Positions 56,598 through 64,000 of a stretch of 64,000 bases of DNA are shown here, piece by piece. Under the pieces are notes generated by a model. That model worked only from the letters and a program-made list of their open reading frames with translations, was not told where the DNA came from and made no database searches. Both the position numbers and the translations under genes were made by a program. The DNA comes from Trichobilharzia szidati (lineage: Eukaryota > Platyhelminthes > Trematoda > Strigeidida > Schistosomatidae), in assembly GCA_944472155.2 (NCBI GenBank), contig OX235279.1, positions 61,477,564-61,541,563 of the forward strand, in the 5' to 3' direction. Position 1 is the first letter of the stretch, and each line of letters starts with the position of its first letter.

Positions 56598-57480
56598 GTT
56601 GCACTGTCTTCAATATGAAGTACATTCTTGTTGTCGTGATAAATTTGTTAGCAGTAATTATTATCACTACCTATATTTTGGAAGGATGGTGTATAGCGAA
56701 GCATACTAATGCAGTAGTCAAAGCTATGAACTACCCGTTAAAATTGAAGCAGGTGCTCACGTAATGGAAAACTGATACTTCGGAAATATATATTATATAT
56801 TATATTATATATTTAGAAGTAACAGTGACCTGTTGATAGTTTAACGGATGTTTTGACTGGTAGGAACAAAAGCTGGACAGCATAACTAAATGCATGGATA
56901 AGCAACATCAACTGGCCACTATTGACCTATTTTGATTTAAAACACAGTCGGGAAAAGTATTTCGAAGATAAGAGTAGAGCAGTCTCCTGAAACTACTAAT
57001 TTAGAGAGTAACTAAATTCGTCTTTGAATTAAGGTGAACGTAAACTGCTTGTTGGTAGGCGAAGTGATCATTTCTAATATCTACACACGTATTAACACAG
57101 TGAAAAGATAATCACGGATTTTTATCACTAGCATTGAATTTACCATATATGAATTGTTATTACAGGCAAACTTCACAGCAACATGTACAAGTCCCGCATG
57201 TCATTGCATCAGTAATACAAGCATACTAATTGTAATACAGCCCTACGTGAATAATCTCAAGGCGTAGTACCGCTAACTTTGTGGGAATTATATGTGCTGA
57301 AAGACTGCTTGCAGACACTATATGTGACGACAATCTGGTGGAATGTCCACGAAGACTGGTAACCTGCAATGGGGAGGACAAAAATGAAATAATTAGGAGA
57401 CGCTAATGCATAAGGTAAGTATTTTAGCTAAGCGTACTACAGGGACGAAAAATCGCTCATCTCATTCACTTCTATAGGAA
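56598..57480. other. Unassigned stretch with a TATAT microsatellite
   Basis: Contains an (ATATT)n-like run at about 56787-56813. Nothing else. Confidence 0.45.
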
Positions 57481-57608
57481 TAAAACATGTGCACTATGGT
57501 AGAGTATAATTTCATTATGAGTAAAACTTATTTTGATAATCTCACAGTGTCATACAGTAATATTTACTAATGAAGTTTCCGGCACAATTTATTGCTCATA
57601 ATCATGTC
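57481..57608 (-). mobile_element. Penelope-like terminal block, solo fragment
   Basis: Only the terminal block (TAGAGTATAATTTCATTATG and onward) is present, with the degenerate motif GGAAACTTCATTAG on the minus strand. No coding part is adjacent. Confidence 0.65.
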
Positions 57609-57770
57609 ACCTTGATGGCCCTGATCGGCGAACAGATGTTTATTCGCATGCCTCTGCCGACCAAAGTAACACAAGAAAGGAGGTTTCTAAGTAAAAATTA
57701 AGCGGATTTACCACACTTTTGTGAGTGCTTCATTGCTTAAGCAATAATAAAATGTCAGTGTATGTATGTA

Positions 57771-57830
57771 GGCAATTTTCGGCCAAGTTAAACTTTAGAC
57801 ACCGATAACTACCAATCAGCGAACGACGTC
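57771..57830 (+). repeat. Merlin left terminal inverted repeat
   Basis: Pairs with 58866-58925. Shared core GTTAAACTTT, then GACACC and ACCAATC. Confidence 0.8.
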
Positions 57831-58001
57831 AAATTATCCAATGAGATTCAGGAACGTAGTTCAATGTTCTATAGCGCCTGATTCATTTCAGTGCGTGCCC
57901 TTTCAAGGTTACGTTTGCAATTCTAGGAGGACAGTGTCTTTCAGTATTGCCTGGACTTAGGCTTGCTTCGAATAGAGAGAAATTGTTCGTGTGGTGGTGT
58001 A

Positions 58002-58684
58002 ATGGCTCTAAAAAGCTATACTAGGTCAGCTGATGGTTTTGTTCATCATTGTGGAATATGCTGATAGCGAGTTAGTATTAGAGAGGGTAATATTTCGTGG
58101 GAAATTTTTTTGCTAGGTCGCATCTCTCCCTAGCCCATATTTTATACATTTGTAATTACTGGGTACTGCTGCCAAGACGGAGAACAGCCTCCGTCTCAAC
58201 AGTTCAGTGGTATACCACTGGTATACCAGCACTGCAGGGACATCGCCTAATGGAAAATGGACAGAATCACTTCGCTGTTAGGTGGGGACGATGTAATAGT
58301 CCATGTGGATGAGACAGTGTTGGTGAAGAAATATAACCGCGGTAGTCAGAGAGCGAACAATATTTGGGTCACAGGTTTATACGACAGGTCCCTCCAAAAA
58401 GGATTTGGTGAAAGAATAGCAGACAGGAAGGAGACTACTCTGGTACCTATTATAAAGCGACTTGTGAAACCGGGATCAATTTTCCACACCGACGAGTGGA
58501 AAGGCTATGATTCATTGTCATTCCTAGGATACATTCATCACAGAGTAAACCACTCCAGTGATTTCATGGATCCAGTTACAGGGACTCTTACAAATTGCAT
58601 TGAAGGATTTTGAGGTCGATTGAAAAATAGGATAAGGGCTATAAATGGATCTCAAAAGGATCTCATTTATAGTCATTTAGATTA
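58002..58684 (+). pseudogene. Merlin transposase (DDE, ISXO2-like), broken
   Basis: The N-terminal piece MALKSYTRSADGFVHHCGIC resembles the usual Cys-containing start and ends in a stop. A second piece (58097-58312) has SVSTVQWY in another frame. The main piece (58257-58613) carries the catalytic motifs: first Asp in VIVHVDETVLVKKYNRGSQR, second Asp in SIFHTDEWKGYDSL, Glu in NCIEGF. The Trp after EGF is a TGA stop (58611-58613), and GRLKNRIRAINGSQ continues in frame. At least two frame breaks make it inactive. Confidence 0.88.
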
Positions 58685-58865
58685 ATAAATGTATAGAATG
58701 TGGTGCGACCTCTCTATTGACAGTCCCATGCTGAATTGGGAAATGCTTCTCTCCCATGTTCGGAAAAGATACCCATTGTAACCATTTTATCACATTTTAT
58801 GCATTTTTCTATAAACATACGTTTCCGCTTATCGTAAACGCCTCTTTCATGTGATTGGTCGGTTC

Positions 58866-58925
58866 AAGGTCGTTTCCCGATTGGTTGTTACTGGTGTCCA
58901 AAGTTTAACTTTGCACAATTTTCCC
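58866..58925 (-). repeat. Merlin right terminal inverted repeat
   Basis: Reverse complement of the left repeat at roughly three quarters identity by eye. Ends TTTTCCC at 58925. Confidence 0.8.
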
Positions 58926-59482
58926 ATAAATTCTGATTTACAGAGACTTTGGGATGTAAAAAGGTAAAAGTGAAACTAAGTGTAAGAGCATCGCATGCAA
59001 CATTAGATTATGTAAATAAATGAACATCTGTGTTAAAATCCTGGATCATGGACACTACACGTTTTACTGTGTACGTGAAGGTTCACCGATCATTCGAACC
59101 CGAGAGACACCGCCGCGGTCACAGACTGTTCATTCATAGAGTGTAAAAATTCGAAATACCATAGTTAAAGCAGTTTCAGCTCACCTACTTTGGACCTAAT
59201 AAAGAGTTAACTTGAGACAGCAGTGAAGAATAGATACCAGGGTCAGGTCACTTTAGACCAGCCAAACATGTGCTTCCAGGTAAAAAGTGGCATTTATAGC
59301 GTTAAAAATTAGTGAACTGGATAATTAAGTAGAAGAAATCAATTTCATGGGTTAAATCTTTCTCGTTCGCTGCAAAAAGGCCTAACCTTTTGATAGGAGT
59401 GGCTGTAGTAAACAAACGAGAATCTGCATGAATGCCAGTTCTATGATCCACTAATTATGATGAATGAATGGCTTTACGAAGT
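58926..59482. other. Unassigned stretch
   Basis: No supported feature between Merlin and the next SINE. Confidence 0.4.
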
Positions 59483-59669
59483 GTGCGTCGGTGGCACAGT
59501 TGTTAGGACTCTCGCCGACCATGCACATGGTCTGGGGTTCGATCCCCTGCCGGCGCACACCCGATATCTATGGTCGGCCTGTAAATTTGGGCTACCGATA
59601 TCCATGCTGAAAATTCCATACTTGTACTGAAAATACAGTGTGGAATCAAGCTGTAATCAAAATAAAAAA
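59483..59669 (+). mobile_element. tRNA-derived SINE, family 1, copy 3
   Basis: Begins GTGCGTCGGTGGCACAGTTG, has B-box-like GGGGTTCGATCCCC and the same body as 47995-48184. Ends in CAAAATAAAAAA. The GTGCGTCGG head and CCGGCGCAC can form an acceptor-like stem of 9 pairs with one G-U. Confidence 0.9.
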
Positions 59670-61572
59670 CCTAATGTTGATAGTTATATTGCTCAGTATT
59701 TTATGTGGCTGCTACTCACAATCATCTTTTTAAGTTTCACTATTACCCTAAACATAAGTGCAACTTGATCCTATCCTAACCCTGAATCGGAATGAAACTT
59801 GCAACAAAGATTAAGAAAAGCACTCAGTTGTGATGTTAATTAATTTGATTGGTTGCGTCATGACAATTAGTCTGTGGTATTCATCCACTGCTGTCACCCA
59901 TTATTGCTACAAACTTTAAAATGTGATATATTCACCGCTACAACCCATAAATCTCAGAGGATTATGTGAGCCCGGGCCAATCATCAGTGAATAGCTTTGA
60001 CATACATATAGGAACAAATGCAAACTAAGAATGCATAATACATGAAAACGTAAGGAAAGTGAGTCAGTTATTGCAGTTATTCTTTGTTAATACTCAAGTG
60101 AGTATGGTCATGCTACTTTAATCCACGTCCGTCTTAAAAGCAGTTTTCGAGAAATCTGCTGTCACTACACACTACCGGTGTAGTTATATGGTTAGAGGGG
60201 TTGCGTATTTAAGACAGCTTTCGTCACCTTAAGTGGTTTGACCACAAAGTATCAGGCCCTTATCCTACTCCTTGTCAGATATCTAAAGCCTAAATAAAAC
60301 GGTTTATGAAATGAACAGTTAAACAAACATGTTTCTCCGTTCCATTACTTCAATAATACCTGGTCGCTGAGACTTTATGAGAATGTACAAGACTGTTTCG
60401 GGCGTAACAAACGGGTCGGCTACTCTAGGAATGCTGTGTAAAAGTAGCAGTGCACACAACAAATTTTGTAATGACATCAATTAGTAAGTAAACATCCTAT
60501 GGTCTACTATGGTTGTTTATCAGTTTATGTTGTGCATACATAAGGTCTGAATTAAAATGTAAAAATATAAAGAATTTCAGTTATGCCTGTCATGTATGTG
60601 CTTGTCTAACAATAAGAAATCAACATTGACTTCTTCGCCACGGGCAGAGGTTGCCAGACTTTAAAATTAGCTTTATCTTGGACTGAAACGAAATGCAAAG
60701 CGAGTTACGTATCAAACTGTACTCTCCTTTATGTAAAAGTTGAAAATATAAAGTCTTTCAATGTGCTGAAGAAAACTCCACCTGTCACTATTTGTAACAG
60801 TAGTGCTTAATACGTTTAAAACAATAGGCTAAACACAATATTTGCTATTACTACTGCCACCAAGTAGACCAAACTCTCATTGAATTTCATGGACATAGTT
60901 CCATTCACCTCCTCATTGATGTTATGTCTGTTCCTTTGAAGCAGACTCCGAAAGATCCTTGACTCGTGACTAACGAAGTTTGGTCTGCATACGGGAAGAA
61001 TAAGCTTACCTGGTCATGTGGTGAGAATTCTAATTTTCTGATGTCTCGCCATTACGTACAGCGTCCGTTTAATCATGATGATGTACGGCTTCAACCCATT
61101 AAATTAACGCTTAAAATGTAAAACAGTGTGAAACATTTTTCTAAATGGTTGAAAATTTTGCTTTATCTTCTTTCAGAAAAATACAGAGACCCCTTGAACA
61201 CATAATCTTCCATCAATTGATAAAATTTTTTCCATTGGCTATTAGATAAAGCATTTTCTTTAGTTACGTAATCTACTTTTATGTTATACTCTGTCCAGCT
61301 AAACCTTGTTTCCATACACACACATATATATGCAACTCTGTTTTTGTTTCCAAGCCTAATTGCCTAATTGTTCTATAAATATTTATAAACTGTCAAATAT
61401 TGATCACAGTTCATTTGAAATGTTCCATAAATAGTCAGTGTTTGTAACTCTTAATTAGTTAAATCATTCCGGACTAATGTTACTTTTACTTCCTACCAAT
61501 TAATCCTTGTGATCGTGGAAAAGTATGTTCAAATCTTTAATGTAATGTAATTCATATTTTTATCGTTCAGGT
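59670..61572. other. Unassigned stretch
   Basis: 1.9 kb AT-rich, without repeats or open frames that I can support. Confidence 0.4.
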
Positions 61573-62160
61573 TGTAACCAGTTGAGAAGAATCCTCGAAA
61601 TAATAAAAGATGAGCTCATATTATCCTGGTACAACTGTTGTTCTTGCTTTTTTCAAGTTTATTAATGGGAAGGATTGCATGAAAATTGTTTATATTTGCC
61701 ATTTTTGTGGGATAAAATTATTCAGTGTGTTTCCATAAGAATCGAGTGAACTCATATATTTAGCCCGCCGGCTATTCACTACACATCCTCTCTAGAAGTT
61801 TTTCTCATCTTGAGTTCCAGGCCTTCTAACTTCATTGAGTTAGTATCTGCGCTGCTGACTGCCGTACGTGGAAGCCTTCATCCTACTACGTAGGGAGGGT
61901 CGTTGTCTAGATGGGTCGGTTTTTTTCTATCAAAGCTAACACCGTCCGTGACACAGCCTCTTAATAATAATATTCTATCTAAAAAATTAAGCTTTTGCAT
62001 GATTTACATACCGCTTGTACAGGCATGATCATATTTGACAAGTACAATTTTAGAGTGAACACTGTTTGATGAAGTTATAATTGAAAAAAGGACAAAGCTC
62101 ACTCTCGCCCTTTTCGTCTTCTTTCTTCGTTGGTTGTGGCTGTCGCTTTTGTGTGTTACA
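61573..62160 (+). repeat. 5' long terminal repeat, 588 bp
   Basis: Starts TGTAAC and ends GTTACA, a perfect 6-bp inverted terminus with the standard TG...CA ends. The primer binding site follows directly. An AATAATAAAAGATGAG segment near 61600 could serve as TATA-like or poly(A) signal. Confidence 0.75.
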
Positions 62161-62178
62161 AATTGGTGTCGGAGGTGT
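62161..62178 (+). other. Putative primer binding site
   Basis: AATTGGTGTCGGAGGTGT follows the LTR. TGGTGTCGGAGG is complementary to a tRNA 3' end of the form CCTCCGACACCA. The tRNA species is not identified. Confidence 0.5.
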
Positions 62179-62193
62179 TCGATCTGCACACAA

Positions 62194-62949
62194 CATGGCA
62201 AATCTATCCGAGGATGATCTCCCCAAGTTATTTCCTGAGGATGGTGCATAAACCTTGCCAAGTATACCACCGCTTCTCTGCCCACCACTGCTGCAACTGT
62301 AGTCAGACTACATACGTTGGAAGAAAGGGATGCAGGCGTTTCTCAACGTTACTCCGTTAGCCCACCATTTCATCCACGTCCTCAACACCCTATCTGAGGA
62401 CACCTACACTCGCGCTGACGCTGCTGGTTTCAGCAGCAACAACTCCATGCGCACAAACTGGGAGATTCTGAACCAGTGCTTTGACCACAGGCTGGGCTCT
62501 CAGCACGCCCTGCTCAAACTTCTTGCCCACCGACAACTGTCAGGAGAAAGTTTCCTGGAATACCTTCATGCCGGCCAGCTATTGGCAGCTGGACTTGACA
62601 ATTATGTGGGCTCCACAAGCAGAGATCATCTAGTACGCACACGTTTTGTTGGAGGAATGCTGCCCGGGGATGTTCGCACAAATATGCGACGTCATCTCCC
62701 AACCAGCACGTTGGAGTTACAGAGAGTTATCCTTCGTTTCACGGACGCTGAGAGTGACTGCGCGTCCACATACAGTAGCTCTCTACGCCCAGTGCCAACA
62801 GAATCCACTGCAGCTGCCCTGACCTCCGCTCGCCGTGACCGTTCAAGAACCTAACGGAGCCCGAATGGAGACGCCGCCAGTCGCTGCTATTATTATTATT
62901 GTCGACGATACGGGAAGAAGGCCCATAAATGTGGTCACAATCGCCAGCC
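62194..62949 (+). pseudogene. Gypsy gag remnant
   Basis: Opens MANLSEDDLPKLFPEDGA and stops. After a shift the capsid part is open at 62330-62854 (NSMRTNWEILNQCFDHRLGS, GESFLEYLHAGQLLAAGLDN, LVRTRFVGGMLPGDVRTNMR). Past a TAA at 62852 the same frame continues into a Cys motif, CYYYYCRRYGKKAHKC. The four TAT codons suggest that microsatellite expansion spoiled the usual C-x2-C/H spacing. Confidence 0.8.
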
Positions 62950-63034
62950 GGACCACAGTAAGTCCCCTGTTTTTAATTTATCTACAAATTCTTGCAATCG
63001 GCAACGCTTGATGTTATGAAGACGCATTAATGGA

Positions 63035-63559
63035 GTGCCATATAGAGTACTCTTAGACACCGTTGCGTCGGTATCCCTCATAATGACTTCCTCCCTTCAA
63101 CGCTTGCCTCAGTACTCATCCCGGGAAGCCACTCACAATATTTTGACTACAGCTAACTGTGCTAAACTGGAAGCCCCATCTGCTACATACTTACACGTGC
63201 AGCTTGGAGACCTGAATGTGCGCCATCAGTTTCCCATCTGTGCCCAGATTACATGGGACCTCATCCTGAGTGTAGACTTTCTGACGTTACACCACACCTT
63301 TATAGGCATCTCCCATTCTCGAGTTACAGTTGATTGCATCTCTATACTTTTATATAGCCATCAGCAACCGACGTCTTTTGCGTCAAATTTATCAGTGTCT
63401 ACTATGCCTAATCAGATTTCGGTCGATCCATCCGCTCCTGCCTTCCTCCGAGGGCGAATGCTGAAGTTAATTGAGGAATATACGGATGTGTTTGATGATG
63501 GGGGTAATCCGGGACGCACCGATATTGCTGTTGACACGGGCAGTCATCCGCCTGTGTGA
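63035..63559 (+). pseudogene. Gypsy aspartic protease region
   Basis: YRVLLDTVASVSLI corresponds to the retropepsin active site LLDTGAS, with Gly replaced by Val. A second conserved segment reads DLILSVDFLTLHH. It continues to the pre-RT region (MLKLIEEYTDVFDD) and stops before the RT. Confidence 0.82.
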
Positions 63560-63619
63560 CAACCACCCTGACGGATCCCCGTACATTACCAGCCTCAACT
63601 GGACACTCTGATAAAAGAT

Positions 63620-63997
63620 ATGCCGAACAAAAAGATCGTTGTACCTTCATCCTCCCCATGGGCGTCACCTATCGTCTTAGTCAAGAAGAAGGACGGCTCC
63701 CTTCAAATGTGTATTGACTACTGCAAACTGAATGCCGTAATCAGACGGGACGCTTTCCCTATTCCACGCATCGATGCAACTCTTGAAACACTTGCTGGTT
63801 CACAATGGATCTCTACGTTAGATCTGGCGTCAGGCTACTGGCAAGTAGAAGTGCACCCGGAAGATTTCCCGAAGACTGCATTTATCCTCCCGAGTGGTTT
63901 CTACGAATTCCGAACAATGCCCTTCGGACTATGCAATGCCCCCGCCACATTTCAGCGCCTGATGCAGATGGTCCTTGACAGATTAGTTCCGCACTAG
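63620..63997 (+). pseudogene. Gypsy reverse transcriptase, N-terminal part
   Basis: Contains the ordered Ty3/gypsy RT motifs: SSSPWASPIVLVKKKDGSLQ, CIDYCKLNAVIRRDAFPIPR, STLDLASGYWQVEV and FYEFRTMPFGLCNAPATFQR. An in-frame TAG at 63995 precedes the position where the catalytic YxDD would come, just beyond the window. Confidence 0.9.
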
Positions 63998-64000
63998 TGT

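Larger units (their letters stand above)
57771..58925 (+). mobile_element. Merlin-superfamily DNA transposon
   Basis: About 1.16 kb with imperfect terminal inverted repeats of about 60 bp. The left reads GGCAATTTTCGGCCAAGTTA and the right, reverse complemented, reads GGGAAAATTGTGCAAAGTTA; both continue AACTTT(A/G)GACACC. The internal transposase is of the IS1016/ISXO2 type, the defining feature of Merlin. Merlin is known from Schistosoma. I found no convincing 8-9 bp target duplication. Confidence 0.85.
61573..64000 (+). mobile_element. Ty3/gypsy LTR retrotransposon, 5' part (cut by window end)
   Basis: The order is 5' LTR (61573-62160), primer binding site, gag, protease and the start of reverse transcriptase, which defines the Ty3/gypsy layout. 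Integrase and the 3' LTR lie beyond the window. The coding parts are in three blocks with stops between them and altered catalytic residues, so it is defective. The family within the schistosome gypsy elements cannot be fixed from this portion. Confidence 0.88.

Noticed and set aside
1..64000. CRISPR arrays, bacterial operons, phage or plasmid features
   Set aside because: There are no regularly spaced repeats, no Shine-Dalgarno-led gene strings, and clear spliced eukaryotic genes.

Overview
This is eukaryotic, AT-rich genomic DNA, almost certainly from a blood fluke of the genus Schistosoma. The reasons are the spliced genes with GT-AG introns and the repeat content: SR2-like RTE retrotransposons, Penelope-like elements with GIY-YIG endonucleases, tRNA-derived SINEs, a Merlin DNA transposon and a Ty3/gypsy element. 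I cannot fix the species. No bacterial operon, plasmid or CRISPR structure is present.

Three host genes can be rebuilt from splice sites and matching codon phases. (1) An unrecognised gene on the + strand has four exons visible (4313-4548, 6347-6609, 12247-12439, 14361-14430); its 5' end is not located. (2) TAF13, the histone-fold subunit 13 of TFIID, is complete on the + strand (15396-17485, four coding exons, about 123 residues). (3) On the - strand, convergent with TAF13, is an ortholog of PNISR (SFRS18), a nuclear arginine/serine-rich splicing-associated protein. Eight coding exons from 44459 down to 18941 give about 937 residues, and every exon junction agrees in phase. A 32-base candidate microexon lies upstream at 45236-45267.

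Most of the rest is transposon. From left to right: a full-length but decayed RTE with a 13-bp target duplication (805-3940); a second, older RTE (7819-10800) with a SINE inside it; SINE copies at 12741, 46258, 47995 and 59483; a 5'-truncated and internally deleted RTE in PNISR intron 7 (19909-21581); a 5.2-kb near-perfect palindrome of two head-to-head Penelope-like copies in intron 5 (27383-32557); a fairly young second-type LINE in intron 3 (35901-39541); Penelope fragments at 39.5, 41.3, 50.1, 54.9, 55.2 and 57.5 kb; an RT-only RTE island (53214-54358); a Merlin element (57771-58925); and the 5' LTR, gag, protease and part of the RT of a Ty3/gypsy element (61573 to the end). Every transposon ORF I inspected carries stops, frameshifts or lost catalytic residues.

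The most unusual items are the Penelope palindrome whose arms share the same inactivating lesions, a seven-unit tryptophan repeat and a 28-proline run in PNISR, a hammerhead-like motif conserved in the Penelope terminal repeats, and start codons lying 2 to 5 bases from 3' splice acceptors in both recognised genes. Long AT-rich stretches, mainly between 45 and 53 kb and 59.7 and 61.5 kb, show nothing I can identify.
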